Of a stretch of 64,000 nt of DNA, positions 32,801 through 41,940 are shown piece by piece. The translations under genes and the position numbers were made by a program. Origin of the DNA: CAZQKW01 sp964594075 (lineage in GTDB: Bacteria; Desulfobacterota; WTBG01; CAIYCZ01); contig CAZQKW010000008.1 in NCBI GenBank assembly GCA_964594075.1, positions 1-64,000 of the forward strand, given 5' to 3'. The notes below the pieces were generated by a model. It searched no databases and had not been told where the DNA came from. It saw nothing but the letters and a program-made list of their open reading frames with translations. How positions within the stretch are numbered: the stretch's first letter is position 1; every line of letters starts with the position of its first letter.

Positions 32801-33528
32801 TGGATAAATTCAACTTATATGCCGGACAGTTTTTGCCCTTTCATGAATATTTTGCGCCGAAAGGTCACAAAGCATGTCAAGGGTGCGGAGTGGCTTTAGG
32901 TGTTCGGCATGTTTATAAGGCTGTGGAAGGCATTTGTAAGAATTTAAATAGCTCGATCTGGCAGATACCCTGGAAGCATCGCGTCCTTGCTACTCACGAT
33001 GCAGCATCAACTACAGCGCCGGCTCTGCTTCTGATAGAAAAGGAGCAAGAAAACCAGAGCAAACTGCATATCTGCTTTGACAATGAATGCATCCGCAGCA
33101 AAATTGAAAAAGAGGTTTTAATAAAGCGACAGCCAGCGCTTGCGCTTGCCAGTGGTTTTGTCTACGTAGCCACCGCCTGCCCGAGCTATCCCTTTGACCT
33201 TATTGAAAAAGTGCGCAGAGCATGGGACGTGAAAGGAAACAGCTATATTCACATATTGTGTCCCTGCCCTGTTGGCTGGGAATTCCCCTCTGAGAATACG
33301 GTGCGTATTGGTAGAATGGCAGTTGAAACACGGCTGTTTCCGCTATATGAAATAGCCGGCGGCACGTATCATATCACTGTGGATGAACCGAACCCGCGCC
33401 CCCTCACAGATTACCTAAAACTGCAAAAGCGTTTTGCCCATTGGAAACCTCAACAGGCCGCTGCCTTGCAGGAAGCAGTGACGGTTATGTATAAACAGTT
33501 AAAAGATAAGGCTACCGTTGCCAAATAA
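32800..33528 (+). CDS. Degenerate PorB-like subunit lacking the TPP-binding motif
   Basis: 242 residues homologous to the beta subunit of pyruvate-type oxidoreductases. The start (KGHKACQGCGVALG, 21-34), the ICFDNE segment (91-96), VATACPSYPFDLIEKVRRAW (123-142) and PCPVGW (155-160) are all recognisable. The central region carrying the Mg-TPP GDGxxxxIG motif is missing: residues 60-90 run from IPWKHRVLATHDAAS straight to the ICFDNE strand. The reading frame is intact, so this is a real in-frame loss of about 40-50 residues. No alpha or gamma subunit is adjacent, so a normal 2-oxoacid oxidoreductase activity is unlikely. Confidence 0.85.
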   Translation: MDKFNLYAGQFLPFHEYFAPKGHKACQGCGVALGVRHVYKAVEGICKNLNSSIWQIPWKHRVLATHDAASTTAPALLLIEKEQENQSKLHICFDNECIRSKIEKEVLIKRQPALALASGFVYVATACPSYPFDLIEKVRRAWDVKGNSYIHILCPCPVGWEFPSENTVRIGRMAVETRLFPLYEIAGGTYHITVDEPNPRPLTDYLKLQKRFAHWKPQQAAALQEAVTVMYKQLKDKATVAK

Positions 33529-33643
33529 ATGCTCAAACTGCATCTCGAAACTCATACTTTGATTTGACATATGAGCACTTATAATAACTATTGAGAATTG
33601 AGCGTCGAATAATTGAGGCTTTTTTAATGACAGGAGTCGCATA

Positions 33644-34570
33644 ATGGCAGCTTTAAATTGGTCATCTGATGGAAAGGAAATGTTTGATAAAATAATGGCA
33701 ATCGTTCCTGAGGCGATGCAAGAGGCTGTAAAACCCATGCTGTTTGGTTTTATTGAAAAACGGGCCGCCGGGAAAACGGTTACCGCTGAGATTGTTTCTG
33801 CTATGGTGCAAAACGATTTGCCCGAGCCGCAACGCAGCGGCATTATGCAGGCATTGGGCATGAAAAAGCAGGAAGAACATGCAGCAGCCGAACCTGCTGC
33901 GTCGCCGCCTCCCTTCACGCCACAGTGGCAGGGCAAAAGCGAGAGGATGTTTGAACAGATGCTCCAGGAGGTTCCTGAAGCTCTTCGCGCCGTATTCAGA
34001 GGAAAGCTCATGGAAATTCTCAGGCAGAAATGCAAAGGCGGCGCTGTCATTGAAAATTACGTCACCGAGATCGTGCAAGAGATTGTTCCGGAACCATTCA
34101 AAAGCAAAATTCTTAAAAAGTTTTCGGAGATTGGCGAGGTGGACATCAGTGTCATTGATTCCATTATCGAACGGTTTGGAACAAGCCAGGAGAACTTAAC
34201 CTATATTCTGCACGAAACTCAGGAATCAATCGGCTATCTTCCCCCCGAAGCGCTCAGAGCCATAAGCAACAAGACCGGCATCTTCCTGAGCACCGTGTAT
34301 AATGTTGCGACGTTTTATAAAGCCTTTCGTCTTGAGCCGCCAGGCGAACATCACGTAAAGGTGTGCAATGGCACAGCATGCCATTTAAAAGATCGCGACG
34401 GTATTGTGCGGGAAATTGAACAGATGGTGACCAGTGCTTCGTCCAAAAAAGTTTCTCTTGAGAAAACTCTGTGTCTTGGCTGTTGTGATTGTGCGCCGGC
34501 TGTTATGATAGACGGTGAAATCTCACCGGGTGTGGATGCGCGAAAGAAGATCAAACAATTGCTTGCGTAA
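33644..34570 (+). CDS. NuoE-like [2Fe-2S] protein with two N-terminal PCP_red-like repeats
   Basis: 308 residues. Residues 160-308 are a NuoE/HydA-type thioredoxin-like domain with the four cluster ligands Cys241, Cys246, Cys277 and Cys281 (CNGTACH; CLGCCDCAP). Residues 4-60 and 94-150 are two copies of a helical module (W-x-x-x-x-x-x-MF--M---VPEA-------L; then VT-EIV) resembling the PCP_red domain found at the end of protochlorophyllide reductase subunits. A Pro/Ala linker (75-93) separates them. The ATG at 33644 follows GACAGGAG. It pairs with the NuoF-like gene 33 bases downstream. Confidence 0.85.
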   Translation: MAALNWSSDGKEMFDKIMAIVPEAMQEAVKPMLFGFIEKRAAGKTVTAEIVSAMVQNDLPEPQRSGIMQALGMKKQEEHAAAEPAASPPPFTPQWQGKSERMFEQMLQEVPEALRAVFRGKLMEILRQKCKGGAVIENYVTEIVQEIVPEPFKSKILKKFSEIGEVDISVIDSIIERFGTSQENLTYILHETQESIGYLPPEALRAISNKTGIFLSTVYNVATFYKAFRLEPPGEHHVKVCNGTACHLKDRDGIVREIEQMVTSASSKKVSLEKTLCLGCCDCAPAVMIDGEISPGVDARKKIKQLLA

Positions 34571-34603
34571 ATGAAACCGTTTCATCAGAAGTGAGGATTA
34601 TCA

Positions 34604-36295
34604 ATGAAAATTACTGATATACAGGCTTTGGCGGAAGCTAAGAGTAAAGCCCGGGAACCTCTCTTTCCCGGCAGCATGCGAATTACGATCGGTACTGCCA
34701 GTTGCGGCATCGCCAAGGGTGCGGCAAAAACATTGCAAGCGATCAAAACTGGTATCGCATCAAGAAAGATTGCTGCCCAAGTTGTGGCTGTTGGCTGCAA
34801 TGGCTTATGCCACAAAGAACCGATCGTGGAAGTGCATATTCCGGGCAAAGCCAAAATTGTTTATGGACCCATCACGGAAAAAGAAGTTTCTGCCTTGCTT
34901 CAGTCAATTGTTAAAGATGAACTCTATCGCGATCGAGCCTTGCTCGGCATTGATTCTGAAAATCATATCCTTGAAGGCATCATCCGCTATGGCGAGTTGC
35001 CTGGCAACAGTATTACGTCTTACAAAGACTATGATTTTTATCGCCTCCAACATAAGGTGATACTGAGAAATGCAGGGGTCATTGATCCGGAAAATATCCA
35101 GGAATATATTGCGCGCGGGGGCTATTCATCACTCGCAAAAGCATTTAGAATGAAACCTGCTGACATAATTCAGGAAATCATCAAATCGGGTTTGCGGGGC
35201 CGAGGCGGGGGTGGATTCCCGGTAGGAATCAAGTGGAAAAGCTGCCGGGAAACAAAAAGCAGCAAAAAATATTTAATTTGCAATGTCAGTGAAGGCGAGC
35301 CCGGTATCGGCATGCACCGCAGCTTTCTTGAGTCGGACCCCCACTCTGTTATCGAAGGTCTTATTATTGGCGCCTATGCCATTGGCGCACAGGAAGCGTA
35401 TGTATACATCAGAGATAATTATCGCTTGGCAGTCAGCCGCCTGCAAAAAGCAGTTTCGGACGCAACCGAAGCGGGGTTGCTGGGCAAAAACATACTGGGC
35501 AGCGGGACAAGCCTTGCCATTAAAATAAAGGAAGGCGGCGGACGGTTCGTTTGTGGAGAAGAAACAGCATTAATCGCGTGCATTGAAGGCAAAATTGGTG
35601 AACCGCGACAACGCCCCCCCTTTCCCACGATATCTGGTCTTTTTGGCCAGCCGACCTGCATTAATAACGTTGAAACGTGGGCAAATATTCCAGTCATCAT
35701 TATTAAAGGAAGTGCGTGGTTCTCCTCCATTGGCAGCGCTAACACCACGGGGACCAAAGTCTTGTCTCTTGCCGGCGATATTGCATGCCCGGGAATGATC
35801 GAAGTTCCTATGGGAACCTCCCTCAAAGATGTGGTTTTCACTATCGGTGGCGGGGTCGCGCACGGCAAAGCTTTGAAAGGCATTCAGACGGGCGGGCCCT
35901 CGGGTGGCGTATTGCCAGCTCGCATGATTGATCTGAAAATCGATTATGATGAGCTCAAAGCAGCAGGTTCCTTGCTGGGGTCAGGCGGCATGATTATCAT
36001 GAGTGAAGACACTGACATGGTAAAAATTGCCCGCTATTTTACTGAATTTTTTGCTAAAGAATCCTGCGGAAAATGCACCCCATGCCGCGAAGGCATATGC
36101 CGCATCGGAGATATGCTTGATGAGATTATTGCTGGCCAGGGCACCGAACAGTATTTAACCTATCTGGAAAAAATGTCCCGGCCAATTACGGAGGCATCAG
36201 CCTGCGCATTGGGCAAAACTGCACCAGTCCCTGTTCTCTCAACACTTAAACATTTCCGCGAAGACTATATGGCATATATTAAAAAGATCGCTTAA
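34604..36295 (+). CDS. NuoF/HydB-like flavoprotein
   Basis: A 563-residue NAD(P)H-oxidising or -reducing subunit. An N-terminal thioredoxin-like domain (1-100, SCGIAKGA; GCNGLCHKEP) is followed by the FMN/NAD domain with GLRGRGGGGFP (196-206), NVSEGEPGIGMHRSF and CGEETALIACIEG. The SLBB domain comes next, then a C-terminal [4Fe-4S] site CGKCTPCREG with a distant Cys. It lacks the extra C-terminal ferredoxin found in electron-bifurcating HydB. Together with the NuoE-like protein it should form a diaphorase that passes electrons to the PorD/PorB-like subunits. Confidence 0.9.
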   Translation: MKITDIQALAEAKSKAREPLFPGSMRITIGTASCGIAKGAAKTLQAIKTGIASRKIAAQVVAVGCNGLCHKEPIVEVHIPGKAKIVYGPITEKEVSALLQSIVKDELYRDRALLGIDSENHILEGIIRYGELPGNSITSYKDYDFYRLQHKVILRNAGVIDPENIQEYIARGGYSSLAKAFRMKPADIIQEIIKSGLRGRGGGGFPVGIKWKSCRETKSSKKYLICNVSEGEPGIGMHRSFLESDPHSVIEGLIIGAYAIGAQEAYVYIRDNYRLAVSRLQKAVSDATEAGLLGKNILGSGTSLAIKIKEGGGRFVCGEETALIACIEGKIGEPRQRPPFPTISGLFGQPTCINNVETWANIPVIIIKGSAWFSSIGSANTTGTKVLSLAGDIACPGMIEVPMGTSLKDVVFTIGGGVAHGKALKGIQTGGPSGGVLPARMIDLKIDYDELKAAGSLLGSGGMIIMSEDTDMVKIARYFTEFFAKESCGKCTPCREGICRIGDMLDEIIAGQGTEQYLTYLEKMSRPITEASACALGKTAPVPVLSTLKHFREDYMAYIKKIA

Positions 36296-36322
36296 GAGTG
36301 AATGTTCCGTGCAATAACCAAG

Positions 36323-36358
36323 GCTCCCGATCATTTTTGTATGCGCCGGGAGCTTTTT
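36323..36358 (+). terminator. Terminator of the redox operon
   Basis: GCTCCCG (36323-36329) pairs with CGGGAGC (36347-36353), followed by five T, 28 bases after the NuoF-like stop. Confidence 0.7.
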
Positions 36359-36385
36359 ATTTATAAATAACCATCTTTGTCCGTA

Positions 36386-36414
36386 TTGACAACGCCACCA
36401 TATCTTTTTATAAT
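36386..36414 (+). promoter_or_regulatory. Consensus sigma-70 promoter of the rubrerythrin gene
   Basis: TTGACA (36386-36391), exactly 17 bases, then TATAAT (36409-36414): a perfect consensus promoter, implying strong constitutive expression. Confidence 0.85.
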
Positions 36415-36449
36415 GTTTTTCAACATTAAAGGGACAGAAGGAGAAACCA

Positions 36450-36980
36450 ATGCCCGAGAAACCCGAAGAAAAAATTAAATCTATTGAGATTGCGTTAAAC
36501 AACGAATCACGCGAGCGTGACTTTTACCTCATGCAGAGCAAAAGAACCACAAACAACATGGGAAAATTGATGTTTGCCACTATTGCCCAGGACGAAGATG
36601 AACATTACAAGCGACTGGTTGAGCTGCATGAAAAACTCTCTCAGGATGGTAAGTGGCCGGAATCTGTTCCTTTGACCGTTAAAGGTTCTAACCTCAAAAA
36701 TGTTCTCAAAGATTTTCTAACAAAGGCAGAAATGGATAAGCCGGGTGATATTGATGATCAGGAAGCAATAAAAATAGCAATAGAGTTTGAGGAAAAAGGC
36801 TATAAGTTCTATGCAGATTTGAAAACTGCGGTTGAAAGCGACGAGGAAAAGAAGTTTTTTTCCATTTTATCCGAAATGGAAAAAGAGCACCTGCTGTCCT
36901 TAAAAGATTCCCTCCTTTATTTTGAAGATCCCGTCGAATGGTTTGCAAGCCACGAGAAAACAACGCTTGACGGCTGTTAA
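36450..36980 (+). CDS. Rubrerythrin/ferritin-like diiron protein
   Basis: A 176-residue four-helix protein with diiron ligands in NNESRERDFY (17-26), AQDEDEHYK (46-54), EFEEKGYKFY and EMEKEHLLSL. It has no rubredoxin domain, so it belongs to the erythrin-only group. The likely role is peroxide detoxification or iron storage. The GAAGGAG before the ATG and a perfect upstream promoter suggest an abundant product, fitting an anaerobe exposed to oxidative stress. Confidence 0.88.
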   Translation: MPEKPEEKIKSIEIALNNESRERDFYLMQSKRTTNNMGKLMFATIAQDEDEHYKRLVELHEKLSQDGKWPESVPLTVKGSNLKNVLKDFLTKAEMDKPGDIDDQEAIKIAIEFEEKGYKFYADLKTAVESDEEKKFFSILSEMEKEHLLSLKDSLLYFEDPVEWFASHEKTTLDGC

Positions 36981-37032
36981 CTTTTCATTGAATATTTGCT
37001 CGCCCGTTATGGGGTTTATTGTTTATATTCCT

Positions 37033-37078
37033 CCCGGTAACTTTTCAGCGATAACCAATAAATGCTGAACGGGTTTTT
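37033..37078 (+). terminator. Probable terminator after the rubrerythrin gene
   Basis: TTCAGC (37044-37049) pairs with GCTGAA (37064-37069), extended by CCCG with CGGG (37033-37036, 37070-37073) across an internal bulge, followed by TTTTT. Confidence 0.5.
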
Positions 37079-37173
37079 AACAGTAGATTATTGTAATTAT
37101 TTTGCGTAATAGCGTTATCGCAGAATCATGCGTTTTTAACTGTTTAATTAAATAGTATTTAGATCTGGTTAGC

Positions 37174-38688
37174 ATGCTTGAAATTATTTCCAAAGGTTTT
37201 AGTAAAGCTCGAGATCGACTGCAGGGTCGCATCGAGCTCACTGAATCAAATCTTGAGGATGCTCTTAAGGACATCCGTGTTTCTTTGCTTGAAGCAGACG
37301 TTAATTATACAGTAGTAAAAAACTTTATTGCTCAGGTTAAAGAAAAAGTTCTCGGCGCCGTTGTTGAAACTAAAGTTTCATATAAAGGGCAAAAACTTAA
37401 AGTTTCACCTGCTGAACATTTTATTAACACCTGCTATGAAGAACTGGTCGCGCTGATGGGACCGGCCGACACAAACATTCGAAAAGGGCCTGGCCCTGTG
37501 TCCTCCATCATGCTGGTTGGCCTGCAAGGGTGCGGCAAAACCACAACTGCCGGCAAGCTTGCCCGTTATCTTGAAAAACAAAACGCCAGACCGTTGCTGG
37601 TAGCTGCTGATCCGTATCGTCCCGCTGCTGTAGAGCAACTCAAGGTTATCGGCACATCGCTCAATATTCCAGTTTATTTCAAGGAACATACATCCCCGCC
37701 TGAAATCTGCCGCGAATCCCTCAGGTATGCACAAACCATTAATTGTGACATGGTAATTTTTGACACGGCCGGCAGACTTGCCATTGATGAAGACCTGATG
37801 AATGAACTTGAACAAATCGTTGCGACTACCCGCCCGGTAAACATTTTTTTGGTGTGTGACGCCATGATCGGCCAGGATGCGGTAAGAACAGCCCAGGAAT
37901 TCAACCGCCGTCTTGACCTATCAGGCTTCATTATGACCAAACTGGATGGCGACGCGCGCGGCGGTGCCGCCCTGTCAATAAAGGAATTAACGGGAAAACC
38001 CATTAAATTTCTCGGAATGGGCGAATCCCTTGACAAACTTGAAGAATTTCGTCCGGAGGGCCTTGCATCGCGCATCCTGGGGTTTGGTGATGTTGTCGGA
38101 CTTATGCAGGACTTTGAGAAAGTTGTTGATGAAAAAAAAGCTGAAGAAGACGCGGCGCGCATGCTTAAAGGCGCTTTTACCCTCAATGATTTTCTAGAAC
38201 AACTTCAATCAATAAAAAGAATGGGGTCTCTGAACGACTTGCTGGAAAAAATCCCAGGATTTTCTCAATTATCTCAGGGGGCAGCGGTTGACGATCGGGA
38301 ACTGATTAAAACCGAGGCAATAATTAATTCCATGACATCCGAAGAGCGACTTAAGCCCCAGATACTTAATGACAGCCGGATTAACCGAATTGCCAAAGGC
38401 TGCGGCAGATCGCGCCGAGATGTTCAAAACCTTCTTAAACGTTTTAATATGATGCGAGATGTGATGAAAAATATCGGCAAAGGAGGCCTGTTAAGCCGCA
38501 TACCCGGACTCAATAAAATACCGGGGCTTGGTGGTGGGTTTAATCCTCAGGAACTCATGGCCGCTGGTATGCCGCCGATCAATCCATCATTGGGCGGAGG
38601 CCGTCAGCTTTCCGTGATAGATCGAAAAAAACTAAAAGCAAAACGCAAACAAGCAAAAAAAGATCGCAAGAAAAGCAGAAGACGGTAG
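37174..38688 (+). CDS. ffh: Signal recognition particle protein Ffh
   Basis: A 504-residue SRP GTPase. The N domain (1-95) is followed by the G domain with GLQGCGKTTT (near 115), DPYRPAA, DTAGR and TKLDGDARGG. The Met-rich M domain binds SRP RNA and signal peptides (RRDVQNLLKRFNMMRDVMKNIGKGG), and a Lys/Arg-rich tail ends the protein. It is slightly longer than average because of the basic tail. No SRP RNA gene is recognised nearby. The ATG at 37174 has no good Shine-Dalgarno. Confidence 0.95.
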   Translation: MLEIISKGFSKARDRLQGRIELTESNLEDALKDIRVSLLEADVNYTVVKNFIAQVKEKVLGAVVETKVSYKGQKLKVSPAEHFINTCYEELVALMGPADTNIRKGPGPVSSIMLVGLQGCGKTTTAGKLARYLEKQNARPLLVAADPYRPAAVEQLKVIGTSLNIPVYFKEHTSPPEICRESLRYAQTINCDMVIFDTAGRLAIDEDLMNELEQIVATTRPVNIFLVCDAMIGQDAVRTAQEFNRRLDLSGFIMTKLDGDARGGAALSIKELTGKPIKFLGMGESLDKLEEFRPEGLASRILGFGDVVGLMQDFEKVVDEKKAEEDAARMLKGAFTLNDFLEQLQSIKRMGSLNDLLEKIPGFSQLSQGAAVDDRELIKTEAIINSMTSEERLKPQILNDSRINRIAKGCGRSRRDVQNLLKRFNMMRDVMKNIGKGGLLSRIPGLNKIPGLGGGFNPQELMAAGMPPINPSLGGGRQLSVIDRKKLKAKRKQAKKDRKKSRRR

Positions 38689-38741
38689 ATAATCGTCGCC
38701 CAGACGGAAACGCATTATTGTGAGAAAGGAGTATGTATTAT

Positions 38742-40031
38742 ATGAGTGAGCTGAAAAAAATGTATAAAACAATAATGGATGACCATTTTCCTGAAACAAT
38801 GACCATTACCTTTGGCGATCAGAAATTGATATATAAAAAAAGAACCTGGAAGATTGAAGAACGGCCGGGCGAAGTGATAGAAAAAGGTCTTCGCTATGGT
38901 GAAAATCCCGGTCAGGAAGCAGCGCTTTATGAACTGATTGACGGAAATCTTCGCTTGGGTTCCTGTCAATTTATTTGCGGGGGTAAGGGGCTGGTGAGCG
39001 CCATTACCGAGGCAGATATGATTCAGGCAGGGAAGCATCCCGGCAAAACTAACTTAACGGATGCCGACAATGCGCTTAATATTATGAAATACCTTACCAA
39101 AAAGCCGTGCGCAATCATTATTAAGCATAATAATCCCTGCGGTGCCGCATATGGTTCAACGTTGCTCGAAGCCTATCAAAAAGCTAATATGGCTGACCGG
39201 ATTGCTGCATTTGGTGGCTGTGCGGCATTTAACCGTGCCATTGACAAGCCCACGGCTGAAGCAATCACTGCAAACTATCTTGAGGTTGTGGTAGCTCCTG
39301 AATTTGAAACCGGGACCGTGGACATATTGAACAAAAGAAAAAACCTGCGTATCATAAAAATTAACCGCATAGATAAACTTGAACAGTACCGAGCGCTGCG
39401 TTTTGTTGATTTCAAATCCCTTATCGATGGTGGCATAATCGTTCAACAGTCGCAATTGAATGCGATAAATTCAAAGGATGATCTAAAGCCGGCCACGGCA
39501 GAATATAAGGGAAAACAGTATGCTGTCAAACGCGTGCCCACCGAAAAAGAATATGCAGATCTTTTGTTTGGGTGGTATGTAGAGCTTGGGGTGACATCCA
39601 ATTCCGTACTCTATGTAAAGGATGAATGTACGGTCGGGATCGGAACCGGTGAACAGGACCGCGTAGGCGTCGCAGAAATAGCTATTTTTAAAGCCTATAC
39701 CAAGTATGCAGATGCGCTGTGTTTCAAACAACACGGCATATCGTATAAAACGCTTGAACTTGAAATAGCCGCAGGCAAAAAAGCAGCAACACTGAAGGAT
39801 GCTATTGATCATGAAACAAGGCAGGCAAAGGGCGGACTTATCGGTGCTATTATGGTTTCCGATGCCTTTTTTCCCTTCCGTGACGGCGTTGATGTGGCAA
39901 TAAAGGAAGGCATAACTGCAATCGTACAGCCCGGCGGGTCTGATCGTGATTTTGAGGTCATAGAAGCGTGCAATGAAGCAAATCCGCCTGTCGCAATGGT
40001 TTTCACAGGGCAACGCGTGTTTAAACACTAA
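38742..40031 (+). CDS. Stand-alone AICAR transformylase (PurH C-terminal domain)
   Basis: 429 residues matching the AICARFT domain of PurH, which formylates AICAR to FAICAR in purine synthesis. The catalytic KHNNPCG motif (near 130) and FFPFRDGVDVAIKEGITAIVQPGGSDRD are present. The N-terminal MGS-like IMP cyclohydrolase domain of bifunctional PurH is missing; the first 45 residues are a different short segment. A separate cyclohydrolase must exist elsewhere if the pathway is complete. The ATG at 38742 is 10 bases after AAGGAG; the ATG at 38733 is too close. Confidence 0.88.
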   Translation: MSELKKMYKTIMDDHFPETMTITFGDQKLIYKKRTWKIEERPGEVIEKGLRYGENPGQEAALYELIDGNLRLGSCQFICGGKGLVSAITEADMIQAGKHPGKTNLTDADNALNIMKYLTKKPCAIIIKHNNPCGAAYGSTLLEAYQKANMADRIAAFGGCAAFNRAIDKPTAEAITANYLEVVVAPEFETGTVDILNKRKNLRIIKINRIDKLEQYRALRFVDFKSLIDGGIIVQQSQLNAINSKDDLKPATAEYKGKQYAVKRVPTEKEYADLLFGWYVELGVTSNSVLYVKDECTVGIGTGEQDRVGVAEIAIFKAYTKYADALCFKQHGISYKTLELEIAAGKKAATLKDAIDHETRQAKGGLIGAIMVSDAFFPFRDGVDVAIKEGITAIVQPGGSDRDFEVIEACNEANPPVAMVFTGQRVFKH

Positions 40032-40059
40032 AGCAGGCGGTTGGTTTTTTGTCAGCCTT

Positions 40060-41940
40060 TTATTGCGCAAACGGCACTGTACCGGGCACCTGGCGACTCC
40101 ATAATGCCTCGCGCAGTCCGGAAGCTCGTCGGGTAGGATTATTAATCATAAAACGCAGGACTTTTTTTGTTCCCCAGATTTCAACACGCTTTCGTGCGCG
40201 CGTAATTGCTGTGTAGAAAAGCTCCCTGGTTAATACCGGACTTATTTGATTTGGAAACAAGACCAACACATGGTCGAACTCTGAGCCCTGGCTTTTGTGG
40301 ATAGTTAAAGCATAAGCGGTTTCATAATCAGGAAGCTGCAGCGGAAGTATTTTTCTGAATGCGCTTTCAAATGATGGAAAATACACCCGCATAGTATCGC
40401 GATTCATGGGGTCGGGAAACACTATGCCGACATCACCGTTGAAAAGCCTCAGGGTGTAATCATTTCTGATGACCATGAGCGGCTTGCCACAATACCACCT
40501 GTGGGATGAATTAATCCGACCATTGTTGTTAAGAATATGCTCCACGACATTATTTACCCGTTCAACACCCCATGGGCCATGCCGTAAAGCACACAGAATA
40601 CGAAAGCGGGAAAATAATTGATAGGCTTCTGCATAGTCTTTACAGTTAAGATATGGTCCATACCCCTCAATGACATGCCGTGCCAGAACTGTTGAAAGCT
40701 GCGATGCGTCATCGTGTTCTATAAAACGTATGTCATCAAAGGTGCTCTCGCTCAGCATGCCAATAACACCGTCGGCATCGCCTTTTTTGACAGCTTGGCT
40801 GACCGTTCCAATTCCGCTGTCTGTTCCAAATCGATAACTTTTGTTCAAAATAATAAGTGAATCTGCGATTGGAGGTTCTGCGGCTGATGTTTCTATCTGA
40901 TCACCGGTAATATTCCACACCGCTTGAGCAAACTCGTTCGTATGATAATGTTCCGTGCCGGTATCACAGATATCGCCTAAAACCGCGCCAGATTCCACTG
41001 AAGCAAGTTGATCTCTGTCGCCCAAAAGTATGAGATGCGAATCAAGGGGGACCGCTTGAAAGAGCTTTGACAAGAGCGCAAGATCGGCCATTGACGATTC
41101 ATCAATCACCACCACGTTATGGGGCAGTTGATTGGCGGCATTGTGGCGGAAATACGGTGAACCCTCGATGGCGCCCAGCAAGCGATGGATAGTGAAGGTT
41201 TCTGCCGGGATTAATGGTTTGATCTCTTCACGGCATTTGAGCGACGGCAATGAGGCCGCGATTGATTCTTTGAGCCGTGCTGCAGCCTTACCGGTCGGTG
41301 CCGCAAGAGCTATAGAGGGGATCTGACCTTTTGCCAGTCCCTGTTCCAGCAGCAACGCAATTATTTTAATAACCGTAAAGGTTTTGCCGGTGCCGGGACC
41401 GCCTGATATAACAGAAAAACGCCGGAGTGCTGCGGCACAGGCAGCAACGCGCTGCCAGTCAGGCCCCAGATCATGCTGCGTGTGGAACAGTCGCGCGATA
41501 CCGCCTCTCAGCAGCGCATAATCAACTGAACGCGGTGAGCCGGAAATACGCCCCTGGACGTTTTTTACCAGAAGTTGTTCATACTCCCAATACCGGTATA
41601 AATACAGGCGTCCCTCTTCATCAAGAATAAGCGGCCGGTAATCTCCCGGATACCCCACCACCTTGGATTTTCTGAGCACGCCAAGCCATCTGCGGTATTC
41701 AGGCAGAAATATCAGTTCTTCTTCTTCTCCATAGCCGCAAGATAAACCAGTGCCGGCAATCTCTGAAATATTGACACAGATATCGCCTTTGGCGGTCATG
41801 GTGCTAACCAGCTTGGCTGCCAGCAGAAGCTCCGGTTGTTTGGTGTCTTCAAACCCCGCGAGAAAGCAGGCAAAGTGGCAGTCAAGTTCATTAAATAATT
41901 TTTCTTCGGACAACGGGGCCTTGTTGCGTTTAATTGTCAT
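40060..41940 (-). CDS. recD: Exodeoxyribonuclease V alpha subunit RecD
   Basis: A 626-residue 5'-3' helicase of RecBCD. Walker A GGPGTGKT (180-187), VVIDESSMADLALL, LLGDRDQLASVESG and the C-terminal ALTIHKSQGSEFDHVLV and ELFYTAITRARKRVEIWG helicase motifs are present. It is the last gene of recC-recB-recD and overlaps recB by 11 bases. Confidence 0.93.
   Translation of the reverse strand: MTIKRNKAPLSEEKLFNELDCHFACFLAGFEDTKQPELLLAAKLVSTMTAKGDICVNISEIAGTGLSCGYGEEEELIFLPEYRRWLGVLRKSKVVGYPGDYRPLILDEEGRLYLYRYWEYEQLLVKNVQGRISGSPRSVDYALLRGGIARLFHTQHDLGPDWQRVAACAAALRRFSVISGGPGTGKTFTVIKIIALLLEQGLAKGQIPSIALAAPTGKAAARLKESIAASLPSLKCREEIKPLIPAETFTIHRLLGAIEGSPYFRHNAANQLPHNVVVIDESSMADLALLSKLFQAVPLDSHLILLGDRDQLASVESGAVLGDICDTGTEHYHTNEFAQAVWNITGDQIETSAAEPPIADSLIILNKSYRFGTDSGIGTVSQAVKKGDADGVIGMLSESTFDDIRFIEHDDASQLSTVLARHVIEGYGPYLNCKDYAEAYQLFSRFRILCALRHGPWGVERVNNVVEHILNNNGRINSSHRWYCGKPLMVIRNDYTLRLFNGDVGIVFPDPMNRDTMRVYFPSFESAFRKILPLQLPDYETAYALTIHKSQGSEFDHVLVLFPNQISPVLTRELFYTAITRARKRVEIWGTKKVLRFMINNPTRRASGLREALWSRQVPGTVPFAQ

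Noticed and set aside
34604..36295. Electron-bifurcating hydrogenase HydB
   Set aside because: The C-terminal ferredoxin domain of HydB is absent and no hydrogenase large subunit is encoded nearby.
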